Assembly (NCBI GenBank): GCA_947561585.1
Contig: CANNZV010001167.1
Location: 62,001-126,000, forward strand
Direction of reading: 5' to 3'
DNA length: 64,000 nt
Origin: Caprella mutica
Lineage: Eukaryota > Arthropoda > Malacostraca > Amphipoda > Caprellidae
Both the position numbers and the translations under genes were made by a program. The notes under the pieces were generated by a model that was given only the letters and a program-made list of their open reading frames with translations, had not been told where the DNA came from and did not search any database. Shown here piece by piece: positions 1 to 12,345 of the stretch (position 1 is the stretch's first letter; each line of letters starts with the position of its first letter).

Positions 1-310
1 CAAAAATTATATATATACTAGTCACGTAAATTTTGTGTAAGTTATTTCTGGTCCTACACACAGAGAGAGGATTAGTTGAATCAAATCATATTTGATTTGT
101 TTTGACTAAATTTTATGGTTTATCTGTGCGCCTACCTATGTGGTGAGTTGCAGGTACTATTTAATATGAGTTAAATTGACGTTAGTTAAAACAACAGATA
201 TGTGAGTTGATTATTTTTAATTCCCGATGGTTACAACAACTACCTGTGATAGTCAAAAACTCGTGATGGTTGAATCAAATAAATGTAATGGATAAAACAA
301 CTACAGAACA

Positions 311-1230
311 AGGTTATATCAACTACTCGTGTAGGTTATATCAACTACTCATGTAGGTTATACCAACTACTTCTGTAAGTTATACCAACTACTCGTGCAG
401 GTTATACCAACTACTCGTGTAGGTTACATTAACTACTCGTGTAGGTTATATCAACTACTCGTGTAGGTTATATCAACTACTCGTGTAAGTTATATCAACT
501 ACTCGTGAAAGTTATATCAACTACTCATGTAGGTTATACCAACTACTCGTGTAGGTTATTCCAACTACTCGTGCAGGTTATACCAACTACTCGTGTAGGT
601 TACATTTACTACTCATGTAAGTTATATCAACTACTCGTGTAAGTTATATCAACTACTCGTGTAGGTTATATCAACTACTCGTGTTGGTTATATCAATTAC
701 TCGTGTTGGTTACATCAACTACTCGTGTAGGTTATATCAACTACTCGTGTAGGTTATACCAACTACTCGTGTAGGTTATACCAACTACTCGTGTAGGTTA
801 CATTAACTACTCGTATAGGTGATATCAACTACTCATGTAGGTTATATCAACTACTCGTGCAGGTTATACCAACTACTCGTGTAGGTTATACCGACTGCTT
901 GTGTAGGTTATACCAAATACTCGTGTAGGTTATACAAACTACTCGTGTAGGTTACATTAACTACTCGTATAGGTGATATCAACTACTCATGTAGGTTATA
1001 TCAACTACTCGGTTAGGTTATATCAACTACTCGTGTTGGTTATACCAACTACTCGTGTAGGTTATACCAACTACTCGTGTAGGTTACATTACTCGTATAG
1101 GTGATATCAACTACTCGTGTAGGTTATATCAACTACTCGGTTAGGTTATATCAACTACTCGTGTAGGTTATATCAACTACTCGTGTAGGTTATATCATCT
1201 TCTCGTGTTGGTTATATCAACTACTTACTA
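311..1230. repeat. 22-bp minisatellite, about 40 copies
   Basis: A nearly uninterrupted array of a 22-bp unit, GTAGGTTATATCAACTACTC plus GT, with scattered substitutions (TATACC, TACATT variants). It lies just inside the left end of the candidate element at 53-4135. Higher-order pattern: variants recur in the same order at about 850-980 and again at 960-1130, suggesting block duplication within the array. Confidence 0.9.
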
Positions 1231-2025
1231 AGTAAATGTATATCAACTATTATAGTGTAGGTTGAAATATCGGTGTCTGGTTAGCAGTAGCCAAACATTT
1301 TACAAGACTTTTTCAGTCACTATATTTACTCTATTGAATTATAATCTCGAGTTAGGTCCCGGTATCAATTAGATTAGACTATTTATTTTCTAGGACCAAA
1401 TCTAACATGTTCACATTTATTTTCTACTTTTGCTTCTGTGATATGCATACTATTTTAATTTTAAAAAATAATTGATCACCTAGACCTATCCTTGCTTTTT
1501 GAAATGTTTTCGATCCTATGAATTGATCTATGGTTATCAGTTGTAAATTAATAGATTAGATTGAATAAGTAATCTCATCAGGTCAGTTTATAAATAAGTA
1601 GTTAGATGACATAAATAACTTTACGTAGTGATAAATAGGTAGACTAGATGAATTAATTAACCAGGCTAGATTACAAAAGTTGATAAATCTTTGATATGCT
1701 GCAATTGTACTATAACTTAATGAATAATAAATTAATGATAAAGGCTCTATCTTCTAAACCATATTTTAGAGCAATTCATCTTCCTCATAGGCACTGATAT
1801 TGAAATATGCTAATAGAATTACCAAGGTCAAATTGAAAACGAAATATAAACATTTAAGTTTTAGATTTATTATTTAGAAGTACAATTTGAATTCTCGTCA
1901 CTTTCTTTCACGACTGTAGGTTGCCAGTTTCTGAAATAAGAGATTCGTATATTAATATATATTGAATAGAAATTCTCAGTATCGTTCATATACATTATCA
2001 ATAACATCACTTACTCTTTTTCCTT

Positions 2026-2602
2026 TTGTGATGAGATAGCGACAGCTTCGATATTCTTTTCATGTCGGGAATCCCTAAAAGCATATGAAAAAGTAAGAGC
2101 TAATCATATTGCAAATACATATTTAAAAATCATCTAATATTTTCAAATACTTACTTTGACCTAGCATAATTGTTCCTGAACCATTCAAAGGAATTGAAGA
2201 GGACTCCGATAGTTGATGACGCTGATCTACTTCATCAATTCTTCATCAAGATCTGAAAGTAGATTCAGAAAATATAGAAAACCATATATTAATAAAGAAA
2301 TTAAAAGAATTATTAACTGAGAATTCTTTCATATAGGTAAATTATTTATATAAAATGTTAAACTAATTATAAATCTTCAGATGCAGTATAAATTTAGCTC
2401 TAATAAATGCAATGGATTTTTCTAGCTAATCCTCATAATTTTGTTCATTATACACTCATAATGTAGACTTTAATTAAATACCAAGAAAGTATAATATATC
2501 AAAAGGCTCACCTCTGGTTGGAATTCTCCCTGCTAAATCCCTGGACGGTGTTCTCCTCCGACTACCTCCCTGGATGGAGTTCTCCCAGTCATAGAAAACT
2601 AG
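2026..2602 (-). pseudogene. Three exon-like GT-AG segments inside the candidate element
   Basis: On the minus strand three short segments are bounded by good splice signals: about 2602-2510 (donor GTGAGC, open frame rich in Arg and Ser), about 2256-2160 (acceptor CTACTTTCAG, donor GTAAGT) and about 2083-2026 (acceptor GCTTTTAG, donor GTAAGT). The second and third join in phase in one frame. The first-to-second join meets a TAG unless there is a one-step frameshift. No family was recognised. These may be remains of the element's own spliced gene; the splice sites are seen, the gene is inference. Confidence 0.25.
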
Positions 2603-2904
2603 GGTCAAGTAGGTAAATTGCGGCACTATAACTAACTGCGGTCTCTTATCTCAGAAACATTAATAACCATCATGACTTCGAGGCACTCGTGAAATGAATA
2701 GAACCTATCATAAATTGAGCTTAAATTATGATGTTCAACAATTCAGTAAATAGCTAAACTAATTTCAGAATGATTTTGAGACTCTCTTAAATAGGGATAC
2801 AATTAGAAATTAAAGAACCGAATTTGGCTGTGTAACCCTACCTATAGGTACACCAACTAGTTTTAAAATATATAGATTATCAGACCACTTTACTTAAGAT
2901 ACTA

Positions 2905-3064
2905 GGATAAGTTCCGAAATATCGGACGGCTCCACATTTTCGGTCGCGTAAGAAAAACTATATTAAATTAACTATTATTTTAATTAGCTATTAGGTAGCT
3001 ATATACTATATTTCATACGTGACCGAAAATTTGAAATCGCCTGATAATTATTTGGAACTTACCC
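2905..3064. mobile_element. 160-bp foldback MITE, TA target
   Basis: Ends GGATAAG and CTTACCC are flanked by TA on both sides. The interior is imperfectly palindromic, with TTTCGGTC on the left and GACCGAAA on the right. A second member of the family lies at 18248-18462 with the same ends and TA flanks. TA duplication is typical of Tc1/mariner-derived MITEs. Confidence 0.65.
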
Positions 3065-3559
3065 TATTCTGAGGACAACACAGTAACTGCCTAGCCTATG
3101 TAGAAGGTATTGACACTGAAAAAAAACAGCTAGGAAGGTATGATGCTTAAATAAGTTAACATATAATAATCTAGGAAACTTAGTTTGGATATCAATTTAC
3201 AAACTGGAAGGCAGTAATCAAAATTTATTATTATAAAAGTTATATACTGATAATCAGCTCTTCAAATAACTACCTATATAAAGCCACCAAACTATCAATA
3301 ACCAATATTTTAGAATATATAGGCAGATATTTATCAATTTATTAATGGAATTAATTAATAATCGATCGGCAGCGATAATACTATTTAATGCTTATAACGC
3401 TATTGTTTGCACTTGAACTGAAATGGTATTTAGGAGCGTTCACATTCAACACGTAACACACTTGAAACAAGATTTGAACTGAAAAGTGTTATGAGAATAA
3501 ATTAGCTTTGAGGAAATCATAAGTTGCCACTTACTCAATTGATTGAACTCACACCTAAA

Positions 3560-4085
3560 CTCAAAAAAAAGTAACACTAACTCTCATAGTAAGTTAATTT
3601 TTACACCAGATAAATAAGATTAACAGTCTTTGTGGGTTACTTTATCACACTATGTCATAGTTGTTTTAACTCTTACCTAAACTTACAAAAAAGTATCGCC
3701 AACTCTCATAGTAAGTTAATTCATACACTGCAGAATACACTGGATTAACAGTCTTTGTGGGTTACTATAACACACTATGTCATAGTTGATTTAACTCGCA
3801 CCTAAACTTTAAAAAAATAGCGCCAACTCTCATAGTAAGTTAATTCATACACCAGATACATTGGATTAACAATCTTTGTGAGTTACTTCAACACACTATG
3901 TCCTAGTTGTTTTAACATATGTTCAAAACTCCCAAAATGTAACTCTAACTCTCATAGTAAGTTGATTCAATCCATAAAATGATTTGAATTAACTATATTT
4001 GGTGACACACCACGTCATAGTTGTTTTGACACACGTGAAAACATGAATGTAGTCCAACTAACTCACGTAATAAATTGATTCAAAG
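3560..4085. repeat. About 122-bp tandem array, 4-5 degenerate copies
   Basis: The phrase AACTCTCATAGTAAGTTAAT recurs near 3580, 3701, 3822 and, diverged, 3947 and 4057. Each copy also carries TTAACAGTCTTTGTGGGTTA and CATAGTTGTTTTAAC-like segments. The array abuts the right end of the candidate element at 53-4135 and shares short motifs, inverted, with the left array. Confidence 0.8.
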
Positions 4086-4135
4086 CACAAATTGTTGACC
4101 CATTAAATATGAGTAAACTTTTTTCTCTGTGTAGG

Positions 4136-5900
4136 TTCTGTTTTATTAAATCCAATTCTAAGCCTACCTTTACCTTTTTATAAAACTAATTATGGCTTAA
4201 TCTCTTATTTTTTCTTTTCCAGTTCTAATTAATACATAAACAAATGATGAAATAAAAAATGTGACAATTAAACAAAAGAATTCGTGAGTTGAAAGTTTTG
4301 ATGGAAATGCGATATGAATTATACTTCATTATTATTTAATTTCTATTTCTTTGTTGAATTCATAGCTATCTTCAATATCAAACTATAATCATTATAAGGA
4401 ATATATATTATTTGCTAAAGTATTTTCAGTTAAACTATAATCATTTTGAATAATAAATAGAGTTTTTTAATATCAAAAACAATCAAAACAATCAATAATA
4501 TAGATTATGGCTTAATCAACTGAAACTTTTTAAATTATTAAAATATCATTTTTATTATTATTCTATAAATAAGTTAAAATTACGTAGTAAAAATAGGTTG
4601 AGTAAAAAACAGGAGAAATTAACAAACAACTATAATTATAAAATTACTAAGGTACTAATCAAAAAGTTAATTAATTAATTTTACAAATTGGTATTTTTTC
4701 ACAATGAAACAAAAGCTAATGCTGTAATAAAGACACGGTCGGTAAAAAAAACTGAGACAATTATAAAGCACCTAGTGTGAAGTACTTGGTTACTGGTTAC
4801 AGTGCGACTAAAAAATTTATTGAGATGTAAAATAGGACATTTTATAAAACAATACAAATGAATTCTAAAGACTTAATAATATCTACATTATATGTCATCC
4901 TACTAAAATACATAATGGAAATAATATATTATGAAAATCAACAACAATTATTTGAAATGTCTAGTTGATAATATTCCCAAAAAGGTGTCATACAAATTAA
5001 AATTAAAAACAATCCTAAATTATACAAATAAAAACCTAAAGTGCTAATAAAAAACTGAAGTCGAGAAATATTTACAAATTATTAAGGTTGTGACTATATG
5101 CTTTTAAAATCATAGATCCTGAAAATATTATAAAATTAACCATTATTAAAACATTTTGCAATATTAGAGTATTCGATACCATTTCATTTTGTTTCGTATA
5201 TAATATTCATAGATTTAAAATTTAAAAAGCATATTGTTCCAACCCTAAAATTTATCAATTAGTAAAATTGTACTTTAAAATTTTATGATCATAATTTAGT
5301 AGTAATAATTTCCACATAATAATATGACATTCAAAATAAAATATCCATTGACTTATTATATTTTGGAAATCACCAATAATGATTAGAAATGTATTAGAAA
5401 TAATTATCCCATGAATGTGTCATACTATTTAAATTAAAAAAAAAATCCTAAATTATAAAAATGAAACCTAAAGTACTACCAATAAACAGAAGTCAGAAAA
5501 TATTTACAAATTGCCAATTAGTAACATAATAGTTCAAATAATTTGTGGTAAAAATGTGAAGAGTAATAATTTCATGATAACATACATTACTTATTACCTT
5601 CGTTATAAAGTGAACTGTTGAAAATAGTGATCCATTCAGTTACAAAACAGTTGATAAATGGAGCACAAGAGTAATGGAAGTTGGTATCTTGAGTTCTTAT
5701 CTAACACTAAAATGAAAAATATTCGTGAAATAACAATAAATTACAAACACGAACCTACATTAAACACGAACCTACCTATAATACATGTAACTTTAATTTA
5801 CTTCAAAATGTAATTTGAATCATTCTAACAAATAAGCTAATATCTAAGGTAATGATCGAACAACAATAGAAGCATACATTAATCTTTGATACTACTTATA
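4136..5900. other. AT-rich gene-free stretch with a degenerate direct repeat
   Basis: I see no gene. A segment around 4890-5080 is repeated in degenerate form at about 5320-5515: both hold GTGTCATAC, AATCCTAAATTATA, CCTAAAGT and AATATTTACAAATT in the same order, about 430 bp apart. This suggests an old direct duplication. Confidence 0.5.
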
Positions 5901-5922
5901 GATGTTCACATGCAACTGGCAA

Positions 5923-7781
5923 TTACTGAAGGAGAGATATGGATATTTCTTCCAATTTTCCACTTGATAAATATTCGCATAATGGATACCGGCAAACCGG
6001 ACAGAGAGTTCTGGAAAAGAAAAAAATGAATAAGAAAAATATAAACATAATGTTGTTGATGTAAGAAATATAGATACTGAATACGAGAACTGATTCTCAG
6101 ATATCAAAATGAGTCATTTGATTTATTTACTGTTAAAATAGAGGAAAAGAAAAAGATATGATTCAACTTACATTTGATTCCTTTCGATGATATTTTTGGT
6201 GCAAGAAGAACACATGGAGTGTTTACATAACAGTAAACAGGAATCATTTTTCTGCTATTCGCAGAGACAAACTGGACATACATCTTGGTTGTAGAACTGG
6301 TTACAGTTATCTAGAGGTAAACTGTTACTAAGAATTGCAGTCCACTTATCTATCCTAATCTTGGATATTTGATTAACATGTTCAATGGGACTCACGTTTG
6401 TTAGAGAGTATTTAAGAACATTAGGAGTTTCTAATAGAGAGACATACTCTTGGTTTTTCCTCACCATTCCTATATAATTTGTGATTCTACTTGTCACAAG
6501 CATTATTTTTGCAGGCATTCTTTTGATAAAACATTGAACTGATGGCTCTGTTACCAGTTCATCCAAAGTTTTTGAGAGGATGGCAGAAGTTTTCAAAGTG
6601 ATTGCATCGTCAATTTCCAAGAACCGGAGAGAATTTAAAATATTACCAAATTCCGTAAAATTTTCTTGAAGCAATTGTTCATGTTCTGGACTGCCTTTAG
6701 GAATGTTTTTCAAATATTCCAATACTAGAATCGTAAACTGGAATATAAACTGAGTTTCTTCAGGTTTGAACAAAATGCATTCATTCAGTTCAGTTTTGTT
6801 TGATCTTCTCTTCCAATAATGAATCGTAAAATCTTTCGTGATCTTGTTGAACTTCTCCATATTTTCAGATACACTGATTTCCGTATTTCTACACAATTTT
6901 TGTAGTTTTTTATAGTTATTCAAAGTATGGCTATTAATTATGCAATTTTCAGAACGACTTTTGAAAGTTTTCAAACCATTAGCTTTATTGGAAAGTTCCC
7001 TTTGTAATGCATCAAATTCAATATCGATAGAATTATAATATTCTGAGATATCAACATTATCCTCTAAAAATATCACCTCTCTTAACGGTTCTTTGAAAAA
7101 TGGATCGTCATTATCACCATTAAAGATATCAAAAAATGTCTTTTCATTTGAGTGTGTTACGATTTCAGTACTCAAGGTTTTCAAATCATTGTGCTTAGTG
7201 ATTCTGATGGCATCCATGAGACTGTGTTTGAGGTTCGAACAACTGGCAGAAAGGGTTTCCATTGCGGGATTTATATTGTCATACCCGTGCGTGAAATCTC
7301 TGCATAACATCGAGTGAAATCTATCGAGTGAAGTGTAATTTTCTTGAAGCTCATCAATAGAGTTGATACGATAAAAAATAGAATAGGAATTTATAATAAT
7401 TTCTCTAAATACCGTTATCAAGTTATAAGCGGCCATTGCAGTATCTAAATCTATTGGGTTTTCAGGAACGATTTCAGAGGCGATTCGTTCAAAAACTCTC
7501 GATATCACTTTATGTACTATATCGAAACTTTCTTTTGGTAGAAAGTTACCGCTATAGTGGTATTGTCTAACATGTAGGAGATATATTACGATATCTTCCA
7601 GACTATTACCGTCACACACTTCATTACCACACGATGCCGGGTCAGAATGAAATTTCCATGACCCTCCAATAATTGGTTCTCCTGAAATACCATTAACCCC
7701 CAAAAAGAAAGGTTCTTGACTAAATCTTTTGGCTAACAAACTGAAGCCGTACAGAGATTCTTGATTTATCTTCAAATCCAT
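5923..7781 (-). CDS. Spliced RING-finger (C3HC4) protein interrupted by one in-frame UAG
   Basis: Exon 1 runs from the ATG at 7781 down to 6172, a 161-bp intron spans 6171-6011 (donor GTAAGT, acceptor TTTTCCAG), and exon 2 runs 6010-5923 to TAA. The first 508 codons are open and end in CPVC at a TAG (6257-6255). Translation past this codon in the same frame gives CKHSMCSSC and, across the splice, CPVCR. Together these make a textbook C3HC4 RING: C-x2-C, 13 positions, C-x-H-x2-C-x2-C, 12 positions, C-x2-C. The UAG sits inside the first loop and read-through would add 56 residues after it. RING domains usually recruit E2 enzymes for ubiquitin transfer. The roughly 490-residue N-terminal part is unrecognised, probably helical, with no signal peptide or membrane segment. 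Without read-through the product lacks most of the RING. Alternatives are a recent nonsense mutation, a sequencing error, or genuine stop-codon read-through. Confidence 0.75.
6011..6171 (-). other. Intron of the RING-finger gene
   Basis: Minus-strand donor AAT|GTAAGT and acceptor TTTTCTTTTCCAG|AAC. Removal restores the last cysteine pair of the RING in phase: the split codon is AT plus A. This is the strongest evidence that the gene is spliced and that sequence beyond the UAG belongs to it. Confidence 0.75.
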
Positions 7782-7833
7782 ACTTCAAGTAAATAGGATT
7801 TCTTGATAAATTTTCTTTTGCTGATTTTAATTC
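7782..7833 (-). other. Probable 5' UTR exon part of the RING gene
   Basis: A good acceptor, TTTTCTTTTTCAG, ends at 7834, 52 bp upstream of the ATG. An in-frame TGA two codons upstream of the ATG supports the chosen start. The non-coding first exon and promoter would lie further upstream (higher coordinates) and are not recognisable. Confidence 0.45.
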
Positions 7834-8070
7834 CTGAAAAAGAAAATACTTTTAATTATTCATATTGTTATAATTATTAAGTAGTATGAATGAAAGAAAT
7901 GTATTGTATCTTAACTTAATTTGTAATGAGTTACTCCACTATTTTTTTAAAGTGTGTTGGAGTGTTCTTCTAATGCCTGAAATCTAAAAAGGGTTGAACT
8001 TATTTTCCATGTTAACTCATAGATTTTTCCGTCTAAGAGTTGTAAGTGTAAGGACATATATAATTAGAAA

Positions 8071-8141
8071 GGGTGACAAAAGCCCTCACCGATAAAAGCC
8101 TATACAGACAAAAGCGACAAAAGCCCACACCGACGAAAATA
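8071..8141. repeat. Short tandem repeat of GACAAAAGCC type
   Basis: Four imperfect copies of a unit resembling GACAAAAGCCCTCACCGATA lie between the RING gene and the structured segment at 8.2 kb. No other function is apparent. Confidence 0.5.
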
Positions 8142-8225
8142 AAATTAGTATTCCTGCAATATAAATAATCTATGCATGTAAAGTTGGAACAAAGGAAGAT
8201 AATAGTTTAAAAGTTTTCTTTTTAC

Positions 8226-8386
8226 GGAATCATACTTTCTACAGTATCCTGACTTCGGTCAAGGAGAAGTATGATGACCATAGTTAGGGTGTTGCCCTGT
8301 GACCTGCTATAGGCACTTTACAGTCGGTTGGTGACCGCTACCATTGGCGATGGTAGGAGCCATGGTCGTATAGCAGAGTAGCATAT
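8226..8386 (+). ncRNA. Structured non-coding RNA candidate
   Basis: This about 160-bp block is much more GC-balanced than its flanks. Read on the plus strand it folds into a hairpin TCATACTT...AAGTATGA closed by a C(UUCG)G tetraloop at GACTTCGGTC, followed by a GGG/CCC mini-hairpin and a CTACCAT-TGGCG-ATGGTAG hairpin. An ATGATGA motif resembling box C follows the first hairpin. I could not match it to U1-U6, U11/U12, U3, U8, SRP or RNase P/MRP. It could be a small ncRNA, a SINE-like element or a chance fold. Confidence 0.3.
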
Positions 8387-11300
8387 ATTTTGTTTTTATT
8401 ATATTTATTGTCTAAATGAAGATAATGTTTTTTTAAATTATTTAAAGAAGGTCTGTTTCTTCTGGCAGGGGGCCATTTAATATTTATAGAGCCTAATATG
8501 CAATATGAGTTGTGTGTGTATGTGTATTGTGTATTTGTTTCTTTTAATTTCTGCCCATTTGAAGGAAAATATAATACCTCACATGTTTATAATTCTGAAT
8601 TGATCTTCAAATTATGCAAGCTTGTCAAGTTTTAGGATATCATATGAAGAAGATAATGACTAACACTATTGGTGCACATCTTTTTCAAATAGAGATTACT
8701 TTCTTAATGTTATTGATTAGATATTAAAATAATTAGACATTATCATCACTTGAAAAATCAAAGTTCAGTTTTGATTCCTAAATTATGTGTTGAATAAATT
8801 TTCTTCTGATAAAAAATTGTAGGACAAATTAAAGAAATATGTTCAAATTAGCATTATTATGTGAATAGAAAATTTGGAATATAATACTAGAGGAAGTTTT
8901 AAAACAAATCGAAGTCGATTATTGAATATTAAATCGATTTTTGAATGAGATGTGTGTTAGAAAATGAATATAGTATTAATTTTAATTCTTAAATAATATT
9001 TTCAGCTATTTAAGCCCTAACTCAGTTTTCTCCATTTTTCACCGAGTACAATATTACCAACAAATGATATTTTTTCTAACAATGAGACAATTCTATGATA
9101 TTATGATGAATAAAACAATTTATATCTGAACATTGATAGAAAAAATTACATCTTTTATATTGATAAAATAACAAAATGAAATCTGTGCGAACGAGCAAGA
9201 AAGCTATTTACCTTTTAATAAAAAATATATTCAGGATTGATAGAATAATTTACTTGTTTATTTTATCTAATAATGCATCCCATATGATACATTTCGACGT
9301 GAAGGGATGAATTAATGCAAACTGTAAAATTTGAATAAATCCTAGCAGTAATACTGGTATACCTTTCTGCAGTACATACCTTGGTATAAGTGTACCTTCT
9401 TCTTAGTTGAAGATAAGTGGCGTTTGTTTATCAAAAACTTTGCAACTGGAATCTTCTTAACTGAAGAATTACAACGATGTTTAGTTTCTTATCGGAGATT
9501 GAAGCAAGAACGGAGACGAACTTAGTGTCTGAAAAAGAAGAAGCTTTTAGTAAACAAAATAATTGAAAATATAGAGTAAAAATTAGATTGAAAACTATAA
9601 CTAGTAGTGGAATAATAAATTTTTTGAAATTGTTTCAGCATGAGACCATGGAAAATTCGCCCACGGAAAATTCGTTCATTCGACGCAAAATAATGAACTT
9701 AAACGGACAAAAAAGGTGATGCCTAAAAGTTTTGATATAAAGTAGTTTAATGTATATAATAATAATATAGGTATATGCTATGTACTCAGTTTATATTCCT
9801 TGTTTTATCCATTAAAATGATTGTTTGAAAAAGTACACTTGTAAATTATCTCTGTTCATCCTATGCTAACTTAAATAGAGTCGAAACATCAATGAGTCTC
9901 AGAAGTTAACGGATGTACAGAATCTAGTCACCAGTAAGTACGAAAATTTCAACACGACGCAATTGGATATTTACTCCCAAGTTAAATATTTTTAGAAATC
10001 ATCATTGATACAAACAGCTGCAACTTTTTAGTTGTAACAATAGCACCGTTGTAGTCAACGAATCAACAGTCCTATATCGTAAATGAACTGAAACCCTTAT
10101 CTTTGAACCGTGGCCTGTAAATTCCACCGCAGAAAATTCCACCAGGAAGATTGCACCAGCGTTAAATGCAGGATGAGGAAAATTCCACCGTGGAAGATTC
10201 CACCATTTTGAAATAACTATACGAATGAACAGCATAAATAAGCAGTTTATTCCAAAATGTATTTCTAAGTCTAGGTAATTGATAATTACAATATTAAAAA
10301 TGAACAAATCTTCCTTTTAAATATAAAGCAATTAACAATCCGGCCATCATATAGGAATTAAATATTTAACTGGTTAAACGGGACAGAATATGACGCTGGT
10401 ATTGGAACATCAACCTGTGGCAACACTGATAAATTTAGCTTGTTGTCAACAGAAACACTAAGTTCAGATTTTGATGTTTGATAAAAAATATATTATTTTA
10501 GGTTTCATTATTGAAAAGGTTAATATTAAGCAGCAATATGACAAGCGTGTTTTTAGTGTCTATTTCTTTGGAGTCAATTTAAATCAGAGACCTGCTGAAC
10601 CGAATTTATATTAAGATGCTGCATATCAAGAGAAACCATATGCGTGTTATGATTTATATATCTTATGTAGTTCTGAAGTTATGATTTTTAACGGTGTGTC
10701 TGTGGTTTCACATCGGAGTTAGTTAATGTACCGCAATTTACCTGCTTAATTAACTCTATTTTCTAAATTTAGTTGAAACACATTATCTTTAAAATTTATC
10801 CTGTAATAGTTTCAATAGAGATTATTATACAGTTTCAGAAAGTTTCATATTGGTAAAATATCTTTTTTATATTAAAATATATCGATACTAATTAATCATT
10901 TTATTTCAGTACGTGTCAAATTTATTCTTTGATTCCCCCTATTATTTTCGCTGATTTAAATTTAAATATATATTGGTACATTTAAAAACTAGGGTGATAG
11001 ATAATATATATAAAATAAAATTTATATTACAAACATAATATAATCCCTAATTTCAGTTTCATCATATATATGTTTGAAGGAGAATCAAACGGAATCTTGA
11101 ATGTTGGTCAGTGGAACTTTATTGTTGAATTTACACTATTATATTTTTTTCATAAATTGAATTAATTCATATTTAAAAGATTGATAGATCTGTCTATTAT
11201 TTCGTATGTTCTCCTTAGCTTATCTTTTCGGCCTTCACCCTCCAAATTTATGAGCTACCTAAACAAAGAAAAGGGATGGCGTATATCTGACTAATTCAAA

Positions 11301-11580
11301 ACTATGACAAAACTGATATTAATATCATAATTGGCTACCTAAACCGTTACCTATAAAACTTGTAAAAGTTTAAAAGTTCTAAACAATAAATAGATTCTTA
11401 GTAAACCTTCCTTGCTTAATCTATCAAAAAAAAATCAATATTAAAAAACTGATAATAAAAGAAGATACGTAATACTATAATGTATATTCATTCATTCCAA
11501 ACAAGAAATAACTAGTCCAATTTTTTCAATGGTTTACTTGAAAAAAAAAAAAATTAAAAATGAAATGTTATAAATTATTA
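8387..11580. other. AT-rich gene-free stretch
   Basis: No gene is supported. Short related phrases (GGAAAATTCG at about 9650-9680; GAAAATTCCACC at about 10130-10200) suggest an old small element. The one longer minus-strand reading frame at 10002-10307 overlaps these repeats and has no recognisable domain. Confidence 0.5.
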
Positions 11581-11583
11581 TAA

Positions 11584-12030
11584 GAAAATAAAACACAAAA
11601 CAAGAAACAATTGGTCAAGAAAGGGAAACACAGAACTTGTTAATATAGAACATGAAAAAAAAAAACAGAACAAAAAATAGAACAAAAAAATACAGAACAA
11701 GAAAAGAAAACCGAACAAAAACTACGGAATAAGAAAATACAGAAAAAAAAGGAAACACAGAACAAGAAAATACAGAACAAGAAAAGAAAAACGAAGAACA
11801 AGAAAATGCAAAAAAAGAAAAGAAAACAAAGAACAAGAAAATACAGAACAAGAAAATAAAACACAAAACAAAAAAAAAAACAAATAAAAAAAAAGAACAA
11901 GAAAAGGAAACACAGAACAAAAAATACAGAACAAGAAAAGAAAACAAAGAACAAGAAAATACAGAACAAGAAAAGAAAACACAGAACGAGAAAATATAAC
12001 ACAGAACAAGAATATATAACACAGAACGGG
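11584..12030. repeat. Low-complexity A-rich tandem tract
   Basis: A run of variants of ACAGAACAAGAAAAT with unit length about 13-16 bp, almost free of T. It creates long spurious minus-strand frames of Phe, Ser, Cys and Leu in all three phases, which are not genes. Confidence 0.85.
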
Positions 12031-12142
12031 AAAATACAAGTACAATGATATATAAAATAATTGCTGAAAAAGATAGTTCGTTAAAACTTTTATATATGAT
12101 AATATATAAATATATAACCAAGGAAATGTTTGATCCAATCTT

Positions 12143-12345
12143 AAGGGGAACATTCTATTTATTCCTCTCAGAATGAAGAATAAAATGGACCCTAAAGAAT
12201 TTCCAAACATAAGTTAGGCGAACATTCTATTTATTCCTCTCAGAACGAAGAATAAAATAGACTCTAAAGAATTTCAGAATAATCTCAGGGGAACATTCTA
12301 TTTATTCCTCTCAGAGTGAAGAATAAAATTAGACCCCAAAAAGAT
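12143..12345. repeat. Three tandem copies of a 71-72-bp unit
   Basis: The phrase GAACATTCTATTTATTCCTC starts at 12148, 12220 and 12291, followed each time by a GAAGAATAAAAT segment. The unit borders the A-rich tract. Function unknown. Confidence 0.85.

Larger units (their letters stand above)
53..4135. mobile_element. Candidate long DNA element with inverted ends and terminal tandem arrays
   Basis: The left end reads CCTACACACAGAGAG and the right end, on the opposite strand, CCTACACAGAGAAAA, so the two ends form an imperfect inverted pair. Each end leads inward to a tandem array, and the two arrays share motifs in inverted orientation (AAAACAACTA followed by a spaced TAG on the left; the reverse complement, around AGTTGTTTT, on the right). 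The centre (about 1250-3540) is AT-rich and carries three exon-like segments and a nested MITE. Flanks TTCTGGT and TTCTGTT could be a decayed 7-bp target duplication (6 of 7). No transposase is recognisable, so the superfamily is unassigned. The inference that this is one element rests on the paired ends and arrays only. Confidence 0.45.

Noticed and set aside
311..1230. Regular 22-bp repeats resembling a CRISPR array
   Set aside because: There are no unique spacers between repeats and no cas genes, and the window is eukaryotic. It is a plain minisatellite.
8374..8390. tRNA A-box-like TAGCAGAGTAG
   Set aside because: No B box, anticodon stem or cloverleaf follows downstream.
10002..10307. 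101-codon minus-strand frame
   Set aside because: It overlaps short GAAAATTCCACC repeats and has no recognisable domain or splice partner.
11615..12210. Three overlapping long minus-strand frames rich in Phe, Ser, Cys and Leu
   Set aside because: They are translations of the A-rich ACAGAACAAGAAA tract; three phases are open at once, which is what low complexity produces.
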